From assembly GCF_024347215.1 (NCBI RefSeq), contig NZ_AP025282.1:2108001-2172000 (forward strand): DNA of 64,000 bases. The letters run 5' to 3'. Of this stretch, positions 1 to 7,624 are shown piece after piece; within the stretch, counting starts at the first letter, position 1; every line of letters starts with the position of its first letter. A model generated the notes under the pieces. The model was not told where the DNA came from, did no database searches, and was given only the letters and a program-made list of their open reading frames with translations. The position numbers and the translations under genes are program-made. This DNA comes from Aliamphritea ceti. Lineage in GTDB: Bacteria > Pseudomonadota > Gammaproteobacteria > Pseudomonadales > Balneatricaceae.

Positions 1-1
1 A

Positions 2-139
2 GATGAGGATATTCCCAGTCTGATTATAACGCCCCACAGTGCCTGGGGTAGCTTACAGGCTCGTCAGCGGATAGTGGATCAGTTAGCAGAAAATATTGGT
101 GCTTTCAGGTCGGCAGAGGTGTTACGGGTCGTTAACTAA
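2..139 (+). CDS. D-2-hydroxyacid dehydrogenase, C-terminal end (HprA/GhrB-like), partial
   Basis: Only the last 45 codons are in the window; the gene begins upstream. The visible peptide contains TPHSAWGS followed by ARQRIVDQLAENI, the C-terminal catalytic-His segment (the H of TPHSAW) of NAD-dependent glycerate/2-hydroxyacid dehydrogenases. These enzymes reduce 2-ketoacids such as hydroxypyruvate to D-2-hydroxyacids in the cytosol. The TAA at 137-139 lies 13 bases before the ATG of the next gene, so the two are probably cotranscribed. HprA-type glycerate dehydrogenase is the closest resemblance I recall, but the exact substrate cannot be read from this fragment. Confidence 0.8.
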   Translation, partial: DEDIPSLIITPHSAWGSLQARQRIVDQLAENIGAFRSAEVLRVVN

Positions 140-152
140 GCGGAGCGTTGGA

Positions 153-509
153 ATGGCGAATATTACAGTTTTTTATGATGGTAGTTGTCCGCGCTGTGTT
201 AAAGATCGTGAGAGGTACGAAAACCTTGATCCTGCTTATGAAGGTGTTGAGTGGTTTGATATCACAGGGCAGGATGATTACCTTAAATCTTTAGGCATTG
301 ATCCATATCGGGCATTAACCGAATTACATGTTTTAAATGAGAATGGTCAGGTGTTACAGGAATTGGATGCATATATTCTGCTTCTGGGACGAATACCTCG
401 CTATCGCTGGATTGGTTGGTTGCTGGGATTGCCTGTATTGAAGCAGTTTCTATCGGCACTCTATCGTTGGTCTGTTAAGCGGCGACTTCGACGTGCAGGG
501 CGACTGTAA
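153..509 (+). CDS. DCC-family thiol-disulfide oxidoreductase-like protein (DUF393)
   Basis: A 118-residue protein starting at ATG 153, preceded by a GGAG-type ribosome site at 142-145. A longer reading frame starts at 96 but overlaps the upstream gene and adds sequence unlike the family, so I prefer 153. The N-terminus has the defining motif FYDGSCPRC, with a CxxC pair at Cys12 and Cys15 in a thioredoxin-like beta-alpha setting. The C-terminus is basic and hydrophobic. DCC proteins are predicted thiol-disulfide oxidoreductases; the physiological partner is unknown. Probably cotranscribed with the upstream dehydrogenase. Confidence 0.85.
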   Translation: MANITVFYDGSCPRCVKDRERYENLDPAYEGVEWFDITGQDDYLKSLGIDPYRALTELHVLNENGQVLQELDAYILLLGRIPRYRWIGWLLGLPVLKQFLSALYRWSVKRRLRRAGRL

Positions 510-512
510 TGA

Positions 513-908
513 TTAATATCTGTGGCTGTTTTCAGCAACAAACATCTGCCAGTCTTCTAAGGCTTCAATGAAGTCTTCCAGGCCGCAGTGACTGCTGGCT
601 TCTTCATCATAGAAATCGAAGTTTTCTTCCAGGCTTTCAGCTTCAAATCCGTATTCATCGCTGAGGCATTGGTGGCTAATTTGCGCGCTACCGTCTTCAA
701 GTGTTAGCTGATATTCGTCTGATGTGTGTTGCCAGCTTAGTTTGGTTCTGTCCAGAACAGTTTTTGCCTGGGTCAGTATCAGCGAAATTTCATCCAATTT
801 CAGGGATTGGTTAAGGGCTTCATTAAGCCAGCGACCGAAGGCTTCATGAGGCATTGAAAAAGATGCCTGGCAGCCCATGAGGTCATCCTGATTAAATTGA
901 TAATCCAC
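513..908 (-). CDS. yacL: YacL family protein (UPF0231)
   Basis: A 131-residue acidic protein of unknown function. It matches E. coli YacL (about 120 aa) in overall plan: an N-terminal MDY-F start, a central region ending in NFDFYDEEA, then CGLEDFIEAL near the C-terminus. It contains no catalytic motif or membrane segment and is presumably cytosolic. It is convergent with the DCC gene, with only a few bases between the stops, and lies about 30 bases downstream of rluA on the same strand, so it may be the last gene of an rlmD-rluA-yacL transcript. Confidence 0.8.
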   Translation of the reverse strand: MDYQFNQDDLMGCQASFSMPHEAFGRWLNEALNQSLKLDEISLILTQAKTVLDRTKLSWQHTSDEYQLTLEDGSAQISHQCLSDEYGFEAESLEENFDFYDEEASSHCGLEDFIEALEDWQMFVAENSHRY

Positions 909-937
909 AAGAGTAGTTCCGTAAAAGACTGACTGGG

Positions 938-1579
938 TTAGAAGTCGGCAGGTGCGGTAAAAGTAAGCGAAGTGCCGTTAACGGGGTGGCTGAAAGTTAA
1001 TTGTTCAGCGTGTAACAACAGCCGGGGTGCCATAGCCTGCTGTGCTTCGCTGGCGTAAAAACGGTCGCCGGCGATAGGGTGGCCAAGCGCCAGCATATGT
1101 ACTCTCAACTGGTGTGAACGTCCGGTAATCGGGAATAAATTAACTCTGCAGCGGTCCTGCATGCGTTCTGTGACCTCCCAGCGGGTTTGTGCCGGTTTGC
1201 CCTGTTCATGATCAACCATTTGTAAGGGGCGATTATCCCAGTCGCAACGCAAGGGTAGGTCGACCAGTCCGCTGTTTTCAACCGGTGAGCCGGCAATGAT
1301 TGCCTGATAATACTTATCCGTTTCCCTGTTTTGAAACTGCATACTAAGATGACGATGGCTGTCGGCATTGAGTGCGATGACCATCACTCCGGATGTTGCG
1401 TAATCAAGGCGGTGCACCATACGGGCGGTCGGGAAGTTTACCTGTGCGCGCCGCCACAGGCAGTCCTGTTTGTCTTCGCCTTTACCTGGCACTGATAACA
1501 AATCCGCAGATTTGTTAACAACGATCAACTGCTCATCTGCATAGAGTAGCTGGTCGGCATTCAGTGGCGGGTAGGACAT
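938..1579 (-). CDS. rluA: Dual-specificity RNA pseudouridine synthase RluA
   Basis: A 213-residue enzyme of nearly the same length and layout as E. coli RluA (219 aa). RluA converts uridine to pseudouridine at U746 of 23S rRNA and U32 of some tRNAs. The catalytic motif HRLDYATSGV carries the nucleophilic Asp, and the late motif GRSHQLRVHMLALGHPI with GDRFYAS is typical of the RluA subfamily. There is no S4 domain, as expected for RluA as opposed to RluC or RluD. Its ATG overlaps the rlmD stop codon (TAATG), indicating translational coupling with rlmD. The RluA assignment rather than a sister enzyme is fairly firm. Confidence 0.92.
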   Translation of the reverse strand: MSYPPLNADQLLYADEQLIVVNKSADLLSVPGKGEDKQDCLWRRAQVNFPTARMVHRLDYATSGVMVIALNADSHRHLSMQFQNRETDKYYQAIIAGSPVENSGLVDLPLRCDWDNRPLQMVDHEQGKPAQTRWEVTERMQDRCRVNLFPITGRSHQLRVHMLALGHPIAGDRFYASEAQQAMAPRLLLHAEQLTFSHPVNGTSLTFTAPADF

Positions 1580-3018
1580 TAACGTCGTCTCCAGAAGCTG
1601 TGGTTAACAGGCTTGCTGCTGCTTTTACGCTTCTTCAGAGTGTCTTCACGGTGATGGCTGTTTTTACCTAATAGCTTTTCTTGTTGTTCAGGTTTGAAGT
1701 GTGGATCACGTTCAAACAAAGCAACTGATTCTATGTGATGTGTCTGCGGGAACATATCTGCCAGCATGAAGTGGCTAAGAACATAACCGTGTCGCTGCAG
1801 TTCGCCGCCATCACGAGCAAGAGCGCCAGGGTTGCAGGCAATATAAAGAATCTTGCTTGCCTGTAACTGACAGACTTCCTCGATGATGCTTTCTGCGCCA
1901 GCCCGTGGCGGATCTAGCAGAATCTTATCGTATTTGTTTTTGTACCACTTACAGTATGCGATATTATCGGCCAGATTCGCACGGAAGAATGTGCAGTTAT
2001 CGATACCATTTGCTGCAGCGTTTGCAGAGGCCTGCTCGACCATGGCATCGCTGCCTTCAACACCTGTTACTGATTGGGCTTTACGTGCTAGCTGTAAAGA
2101 GAAGTTGCCCGATCCACAGAACAGATCGAGGATTTTATCTTCTGTCTGAATATCCAGAAGTTCGACAGCTTTATTAATCATTTGCTGATTAATTTCAGCG
2201 TTTATCTGAATAAAGTCGCCACTGTGAAAGGCGAGGTCAACATCATTGATGCGATAGCTGGCGCTAAGCTTTTCACTTTTCTCATGCTGTAAGCTCAGGT
2301 CGTAGGCTTCACAGACTGATGTAAAAATACTCAGTTCATCTTCATTCAGTGGCTTTAAGTGACGCACGCTAAGTAAGCCGTTATTGTCGCCCAGGCTGAT
2401 ATCCAGATGTGTCAGGTGTTTAACTGAAGGTAATGCTTCGAGAGCGTCTCGCAGGCTGGCGCAAATGTTTTCCAGTCGCTTATCAAGTACCGGGCAGTTA
2501 TCAATTTGTGTCAGTAAGTTTGAAGCGCGCCGCCGGAAGCCGATAATGACTTCACCGTCAGCTTTCTGGTTAATACCAATTCGTGCACTGCGACGGTAAT
2601 TTTCAGCAGGTCCCTGCAACGCTGGCAGAGTTTTCTGCGGTGTAATATGGCCTATTCGTGACAGTTGCTCGAGTACCTGAGTTTGTTTGTGGTCTACCTG
2701 TGCGTCCTGGCGCAGGTGCTGCAGGTCGCAACCGCCACAAGTCTGATAATGCTCACAAAAAGGCTCAACACGATCTGCGCTGGCAGTAATTACTTCCAGG
2801 CAGTCTGCTTCATTAAATTTTGCCTTGGCATTATGCACCTTAGCCAGCACTGTTTCGCCGGGCAGTGCATGGCTAACAAATGTGGCTTTACCGTCAAGTC
2901 GGCCAACGCCGCGGCCGTCATGGCTTAAGGAGTCGATTACCAGTTCAACCGGTTCGTTAGTCAGTGTTTTAGCTGGCTGGTGTTGTTTGACAGGTGGGCG
3001 TTGATTAGCTCGGCGCAT
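1579..3018 (-). CDS. rlmD: 23S rRNA (uracil-1939-C5)-methyltransferase RlmD
   Basis: SAM-dependent methyltransferase that makes m5U1939 in 23S rRNA. In order: a TRAM domain (about residues 15-70, with SHDGRGVGR), an iron-sulphur cysteine cluster (CEHYQTCGGC plus a later NCPVL), and a Rossmann methyltransferase domain with LDLFCGSGNFSL, LLDPPRAGA and the catalytic-cysteine motif IACNPGALARD. I chose ATG 3018 (479 aa); an in-frame ATG at 3051 would add 11 residues. Beyond the last family motif (HIESVALFER) there is a basic tail of about 45 residues rich in K, R and S that the E. coli enzyme lacks, perhaps an RNA-binding extension. The stop overlaps the rluA start. Confidence 0.93.
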   Translation of the reverse strand: MRRANQRPPVKQHQPAKTLTNEPVELVIDSLSHDGRGVGRLDGKATFVSHALPGETVLAKVHNAKAKFNEADCLEVITASADRVEPFCEHYQTCGGCDLQHLRQDAQVDHKQTQVLEQLSRIGHITPQKTLPALQGPAENYRRSARIGINQKADGEVIIGFRRRASNLLTQIDNCPVLDKRLENICASLRDALEALPSVKHLTHLDISLGDNNGLLSVRHLKPLNEDELSIFTSVCEAYDLSLQHEKSEKLSASYRINDVDLAFHSGDFIQINAEINQQMINKAVELLDIQTEDKILDLFCGSGNFSLQLARKAQSVTGVEGSDAMVEQASANAAANGIDNCTFFRANLADNIAYCKWYKNKYDKILLDPPRAGAESIIEEVCQLQASKILYIACNPGALARDGGELQRHGYVLSHFMLADMFPQTHHIESVALFERDPHFKPEQQEKLLGKNSHHREDTLKKRKSSSKPVNHSFWRRR

Positions 3019-3158
3019 GATGTGGCTCTGTTCAGGAAAAATTTGCTGCAATTGGCAAGACAGGAGACTGTCGCTTGAAAGCGATCTGTAAATCGTCCGG
3101 AATTATTTGGCAGGACTTATAAGCTGCGGATTTTACCAGTGTCGGGCTGGAAAGCAAT

Positions 3159-3953
3159 TTATGTGATTAGCCAGCATAAGTATAAATAGATACTTAGCTC
3201 GGATAATTGCTGGCAGGCGCCAAGGCAATCGCCCGTATAGCCGCCAATACGTTTCAGAAAGTAGCGTCGGCAGGCCAGGGCAGTGAGGACGGCGGGTACT
3301 AGTGTTATCCAAACCGCAGTAAGAGAAAATATATCACTGTTGATAGCCGTTAATATCAGAACAATCAGCACTGGCAATGCAGCAAAGCTTAACCCGCCGA
3401 AACTGATACCGCGGCCCATGCTGCGGGCTTTGCTGTTAGCGTCGGCCCTGACGTACTGGTCGAGATAGATCAGTAATAATGGGCTGAATCGACTCAGAGT
3501 ATGAGTCAGAATAATGATCAGTGTAATATCGGTCAGCGCAATATTGGCAAGATTATTTAGGGTGATATATTTCATGCCCAGTGCCAGTAATAACGCAATG
3601 CAGCCATAACTGCCGAGCTGGGAATCTTTCATGATGGCGAGTATCTGAGGTTTCTCCCAGCCACCACCAAACCCGTCAGCACAGTCTGCTAATCCGTCTT
3701 CATGGAGCGCACCGGTAAGTAAAATACTGGTGAGGATAGCAGCAAGTATTGCCAGTGCTACCCCGAAAAGGTGTTCGGCAATAACAAAGCTTAATGCGGA
3801 ACTACAACCTATCAGGATGCCAATCCAGGGCAGGTAGCGGTTGGCGAGCTGGCTGTTCTGTTGGCTGTATTCAATACCTTTAGGTGCAGGTAAGCGGGTA
3901 AAAAATACCAGGGCGTTAAAGAACAAATGATAATGCTTATGCAGAGTTTTCAT
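3159..3953 (-). CDS. cobS: Adenosylcobinamide-GDP ribazoletransferase (cobalamin synthase) CobS
   Basis: Integral-membrane enzyme that joins adenosylcobinamide-GDP and alpha-ribazole in the last steps of cobalamin assembly. The signature ALHEDGLADCADGFGGG and the downstream IMKDSQLGSYG are clear, and the protein has several hydrophobic segments. Starting at ATG 3953 gives 264 aa, close to the usual 245-270; an in-frame ATG at 4001 would add 16 residues unlike the family. No other cobalamin gene (cobT, cobU, cobC) is visible here, so cobS is an orphan in this window. I see no cobalamin riboswitch upstream. Confidence 0.92.
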   Translation of the reverse strand: MKTLHKHYHLFFNALVFFTRLPAPKGIEYSQQNSQLANRYLPWIGILIGCSSALSFVIAEHLFGVALAILAAILTSILLTGALHEDGLADCADGFGGGWEKPQILAIMKDSQLGSYGCIALLLALGMKYITLNNLANIALTDITLIIILTHTLSRFSPLLLIYLDQYVRADANSKARSMGRGISFGGLSFAALPVLIVLILTAINSDIFSLTAVWITLVPAVLTALACRRYFLKRIGGYTGDCLGACQQLSELSIYLYLCWLIT

Positions 3954-4147
3954 GAAAGCTGGGGTGCCTGGTCGGTAACAGGCAATAATGCCGGTCAACA
4001 AATGTTAATTTATACCTTTGCGCCCTGTACTCTAGCCTTTAGAATTCAATGACTGCGTATGTTAGCCATTTTATTAATAGATAGTTGATGGCTGTCAGGC
4101 ACTTGCGGTAACTCCGCGCACTTTAATTTAATCAATCGAGAAGGTCT

Positions 4148-5149
4148 ATGTCTCTGGAACATCCTTTTGCTCAATATGTACGTATTCTTGGTAAAGGTAA
4201 GAAGGGCTCTCGTTCACTTACCCAGGAAGAAGCTCATGATGCCATGCAGATGATAATCCGTGGTGAAGTTGAGCCAGAGCAGCTGGGAGCATTTATGATG
4301 TTGCTGCGGGTGAAAGAGGAAGCGCCAGAAGAATTGGCAGGTTTTGTGAGTGCTGTCCGTAGTGAAATGAATCCTCCACAGGGCTTACAGGTCGATATTG
4401 ACTGGTCAACTTATGCCGGGAAAAAGCGTCAGCTACCCTGGTTTCTGTTAAGTGCCTTTGCGCTTGCTGACGCCGGATACAGGGTGTTTATGCACGGTGC
4501 CCGAGGTCATACTCACGGCCGGATGTATACCCAGGAAATGTTAGCGATGTTCGGTATAGAGGCCTGTCAGGACTGGCAGCAAACTGCTACAGCATTAAGT
4601 CGGGATAACTTTGCGTTTATGTCGATTGAACAGCTTAGCCCGAAGATGTCGAAGATCATTAACCTGCGTAATATTATGGGTTTGAGATCACCGGTTCATA
4701 CCTTATGCCGTTTACTTAATCCTTTGCATGCTGAGCATACGGTAGATGGCGTATTTCATCCCGCGTATGGTCCTATGCATCAGAAAACAGCAATGTTGCT
4801 GGGTGTGAAGCGCGGTTTGACGATTAAGGGCGATGGTGGTGAGGCAGAGATTAAACCTGACAGCGATTGCGATCTGCAGTGGACCTTTGATGGTGAGTAC
4901 CAGACAACTGAATGGCCGCGGTATTACCCACGCAGGCTGGTGAAGCAAGAGCTGAACTTGGAAGAGTTAGCCGGCCTGTGGCGTGGCGATGTTGAGCACG
5001 AATATGGTGAAGGCGCTGTTATTTCTACATTGGCGACTGTACTGCAGCTGCTCAGTGATCAGGCGCCTGAACAGTCAAGTGCTGCTGAGTATATTTTAAA
5101 GGCAGAAGAGATCTGGAAGGCGCGTAACAAAGCGAAGTTTTCTGCCTGA
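4148..5149 (+). CDS. ybiB: TrpD2/YbiB-type glycosyltransferase-fold protein
   Basis: A 333-residue protein of the nucleoside phosphorylase/phosphoribosyltransferase class III fold, related to anthranilate phosphoribosyltransferase (TrpD) but of the YbiB/TrpD2 branch. It has the helical N-terminal bundle (EEAHDAMQMIIRGEV with GAFMMLLRVK) and the later GLRSPVHTLCRLLNPL segment seen in YbiB. YbiB proteins bind nucleic acid and their enzymatic role is uncertain, so I do not call this tryptophan biosynthesis. A ribosome site (GAGAAGG) lies just before the ATG. Divergent from cobS across about 195 bases. Confidence 0.75.
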   Translation: MSLEHPFAQYVRILGKGKKGSRSLTQEEAHDAMQMIIRGEVEPEQLGAFMMLLRVKEEAPEELAGFVSAVRSEMNPPQGLQVDIDWSTYAGKKRQLPWFLLSAFALADAGYRVFMHGARGHTHGRMYTQEMLAMFGIEACQDWQQTATALSRDNFAFMSIEQLSPKMSKIINLRNIMGLRSPVHTLCRLLNPLHAEHTVDGVFHPAYGPMHQKTAMLLGVKRGLTIKGDGGEAEIKPDSDCDLQWTFDGEYQTTEWPRYYPRRLVKQELNLEELAGLWRGDVEHEYGEGAVISTLATVLQLLSDQAPEQSSAAEYILKAEEIWKARNKAKFSA

Positions 5150-5178
5150 TATTATTTAAGTGCCCGAATTGGCTGCAG

Positions 5179-5234
5179 AGAACTCTCCATTAAAGAGCTC
5201 TCCATTAAGAGTTCTCTATTAACAGCTCTCTGTA
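5179..5234. repeat. Degenerate 13-15 bp intergenic tandem repeat (about 4 units)
   Basis: Four consecutive units of about 14 bp lie between the convergent ybiB and antiporter genes: AGAACTCTCCATTA, AAGAGCTCTCCATTA, AGAGTTCTCTATTA and ACAGCTCTCTGTA. The core AGAGCTCT is itself palindromic. Similar short-period arrays with the same core occur at 20980-21044 and 44810-44880. Function unknown. Confidence 0.8.
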
Positions 5235-5268
5235 GGGGCAGAGTATTTCCAGAATAACGCCGGTGCAA

Positions 5269-6438
5269 TTAATCCCGGCGTAATTTATCTGAAACCGCGA
5301 TCGGATTCGGAAAGTTAAATATCACGACATAGGTGGATAACAGGAAGGTCAGGATAGCGGTCGCCTGAATAACATGTGAAGCCTCCTGGCCTATCAGTGC
5401 AGTACTGGTCGCCAGATAAGCAATCAGTAATGAAAACTCACTGATCTGACCCAGCCGAAACCCTACTTCCCAGGCAAGTTGCTTGCTTTCACTGATACGT
5501 CTCAGTAATACCCTGAATACCAGAGGCTTGAGTGCCAGTACTAAAATTGCCAGCACCAGTGCCGGAATCAGAATGTCTCCCAGCAACGCCAGGTTAAAGC
5601 TGGCACCGATTGAGAAGAAGAACAGAATCAGGAAAAAGTCCCTTAAAGGCTTCAGGCTGGTTGCGATGTATTGAGCGATAGGGCTGGTTGCTACTGCAAC
5701 ACCGCCGATGAATGCACCTATTTCAGCGGATAGTCCGGCCAGTTGAGCGATCTCTGCCATGCCCAGGCACCAGCCGATTGCCACCAGGAAGATGTATTCA
5801 TGGAAGCGGTCAAAGTGATGAATCAGGGGTAGCAAGCAATAGCGCACAAACAAAAACGCAACGACGATAATGGCCGGTAAGGCGATGATTGTTTTGACAA
5901 ACATCATAGGATCATTTTGTTCTGAGCCTGTGTTGTTCAGAACTAACAGAACCATGATGGCAATAATGTCCTGAAGCAGTAGCAGACCAACCACCAGTTC
6001 TCCGGTGTGTTTATGATGCAGGACTGTTGTTGGCAGAAGCTTGATGCCAATGATAGTGCTGGAGAACATCAGGGCTACGCCCATGACAATTGCTTCTGTC
6101 TGGGTAAAGCCAAAGGCGATGCCAACAAGATAGCCTATTACCATGAAAATTAACGCACTGAGTATGGCCACCAGAGTCGCTTTGCGAAGCATCTGGACTA
6201 AGTGTGAGGGTTGCATATCCAGGCCAAGCAGGAATAGCAGAAAAATAATGCCGATATGAGAAATGTCAGCAAGTAGTTTGGTATCGCCAATGAATGCGAA
6301 ACCGTACGGGCCTAATAAAGCGCCAAGTACTATATAGGCAACCAGTAATGGCTGGCGTGTATATAAAGCGATAGTGGCAAGGACCGCCGCACCGGTAAAA
6401 ATCAGGAAAAACGAGAATACTAAGCTTTGTTCTGCCAT
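5269..6438 (-). CDS. CPA2-family cation:proton antiporter (KefB-like membrane domain)
   Basis: A 389-residue inner-membrane protein with about 12 hydrophobic segments that fills the Na+/H+ exchanger (CPA2) domain. Recognisable parts are LLFLLGLDM near residue 70, a GVALMFSSTIIGIKLL segment and GLSAEIGAFIGGVAVA. It ends shortly after the membrane domain and lacks the C-terminal TrkA-N/RCK regulatory domain of KefB, KefC or YbaL. It probably exchanges monovalent cations (K+ or Na+) for protons; the ion is not readable. The gene is divergent from nfuA. Confidence 0.85.
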   Translation of the reverse strand: MAEQSLVFSFFLIFTGAAVLATIALYTRQPLLVAYIVLGALLGPYGFAFIGDTKLLADISHIGIIFLLFLLGLDMQPSHLVQMLRKATLVAILSALIFMVIGYLVGIAFGFTQTEAIVMGVALMFSSTIIGIKLLPTTVLHHKHTGELVVGLLLLQDIIAIMVLLVLNNTGSEQNDPMMFVKTIIALPAIIVVAFLFVRYCLLPLIHHFDRFHEYIFLVAIGWCLGMAEIAQLAGLSAEIGAFIGGVAVATSPIAQYIATSLKPLRDFFLILFFFSIGASFNLALLGDILIPALVLAILVLALKPLVFRVLLRRISESKQLAWEVGFRLGQISEFSLLIAYLATSTALIGQEASHVIQATAILTFLLSTYVVIFNFPNPIAVSDKLRRD

Positions 6439-6639
6439 TTGCCAGTGAGCCCTGTATGTAGGATGAACGGGTCAAAAATCAACAGTTTAATCAATCGGAG
6501 CGTACATATGAAGCGGTCTGTTGATTTAAGCCCAGAATAAAAATAGTCAATCTGTTGTCTAATAACTGATCAATTTACTCGGATTTAGAATGGGTGTATC
6601 CTGCACGCCACAAGAGTTGTATTTGCCACAGGAATATAC

Positions 6640-7233
6640 ATGAATATTACGGTTACTGAGTCGGCTGAAATTTATCTGGCCGAACTGTTGGAAAAACAGA
6701 ACGTTGAAGGCATTGCCGTGCGTATGTTCGTAACCCAGCCAGGTACCCCATACGCTGAAACGTGTCTGGCATATTGCCGACCAGAAGAAGTCGTTGCTGA
6801 CGATGAAGTGTTAGAGCTAACAAGGGTTAATTTTTATTTTGAGCTTAATAGTCTGCCTTATCTTGAAGAAGCAACAGTTGATTACGCGACTGACCGCATG
6901 GGCGGCCAGCTGACGATTAAAGCGCCAAACGCTAAAGTGCCTAAAGTTTCTGCTGATAGCCCTATGGATGAACAGATTACTTACATCCTGTATTCAGATA
7001 TTAATCCGGGCCTTGCTTCCCATGGTGGTGAAGTAAAATTGGTTGAGTTAGTAGAAGAAGAAGCCGGTCATATTGCTATTCTGCAGTTTGGCGGTGGTTG
7101 CCAGGGTTGTAGTGCTGTTGATATGACGCTGAAAGATGGCGTAGAGAAAACCTTGGTTGAACGTATTCCGGGTCTTATAGGTGTGCGTGATGTAACCGAT
7201 CATACGGTACGTGATAACGCTTATTACAAGTAA
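6640..7233 (+). CDS. nfuA: Fe-S cluster carrier/biogenesis protein NfuA
   Basis: A 197-residue protein with an N-terminal A-type (HesB/IscA-like) domain lacking the usual A-type cysteine triad, followed by a C-terminal Nfu domain whose FGGGCQGCSAVDMTL carries the cluster-binding CxxC (Cys154 and Cys157). NfuA dimers bind a 4Fe-4S cluster and pass it to targets such as aconitase; an aconitase gene (acnB) lies 7 kb downstream. The gene is monocistronic and ends at a strong terminator 20 bases after the stop. Length and domain order are as in E. coli NfuA. Confidence 0.95.
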   Translation: MNITVTESAEIYLAELLEKQNVEGIAVRMFVTQPGTPYAETCLAYCRPEEVVADDEVLELTRVNFYFELNSLPYLEEATVDYATDRMGGQLTIKAPNAKVPKVSADSPMDEQITYILYSDINPGLASHGGEVKLVELVEEEAGHIAILQFGGGCQGCSAVDMTLKDGVEKTLVERIPGLIGVRDVTDHTVRDNAYYK

Positions 7234-7254
7234 ATAGCGATCCGGTTAAGAAAA

Positions 7255-7276
7255 GGCTCCTCAGGGAGCCTTTTTT
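7255..7276 (+). terminator. Rho-independent terminator of nfuA
   Basis: A perfect 6-bp stem GGCTCC / GGAGCC with a TCAG loop, followed at once by six T residues. Confidence 0.9.
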
Positions 7277-7484
7277 ATTGCCTGAAATGACGTGTGTCGG
7301 GTCGTTTTTGTATGCTTTTTAAACAGTTTTAGCGTTGCTTTGAAAAGCAGAGAATTATTCCCATTATGGTAGATTGTATCGCTGTGTCTGAGCTGCTATA
7401 ACCTGTGTAGCCTGATGAGAAACATTAAATAATCAGGCGGAGCGGTTGGGGCTTACAACATATTGACCTTGAAAAAGAATTTAA

Positions 7485-7533
7485 GATTATTTTTATATAT
7501 AGCGCTTGTAATCTGATTCACGGCCCCCATCTA
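7485..7533 (+). promoter_or_regulatory. Heat-shock (sigma-32) promoter of lon, with possible housekeeping elements
   Basis: CTTGTAA (7505-7511) and CCCCATCTA (7525-7533) are separated by 13 bases, a close fit to the known sigma-32 consensus CTTGAAA-N13-CCCCATnTa. They lie about 90 bases before the lon ATG, as expected for a lon heat-shock promoter. A weaker TTGACC (7463-7468) / GATTAT (7485-7490) pair could be a sigma-70 promoter. The rest of the 390-base gap between nfuA and lon holds only the nfuA terminator and AT-rich sequence. Confidence 0.8.
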
Positions 7534-7624
7534 GTTTTAAAACGTTTTGTTGCATATCTATCTAACCTGTCTTTGGTTTTTGGCAGAGTTTCATAGGCAG
7601 TATCTGAAGAAGGAGAGGGTCCCC

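Noticed and set aside
3954..4147. A cobalamin riboswitch upstream of cobS
   Set aside because: No B12-box-like sequence or long structured leader is visible in about 195 bases.
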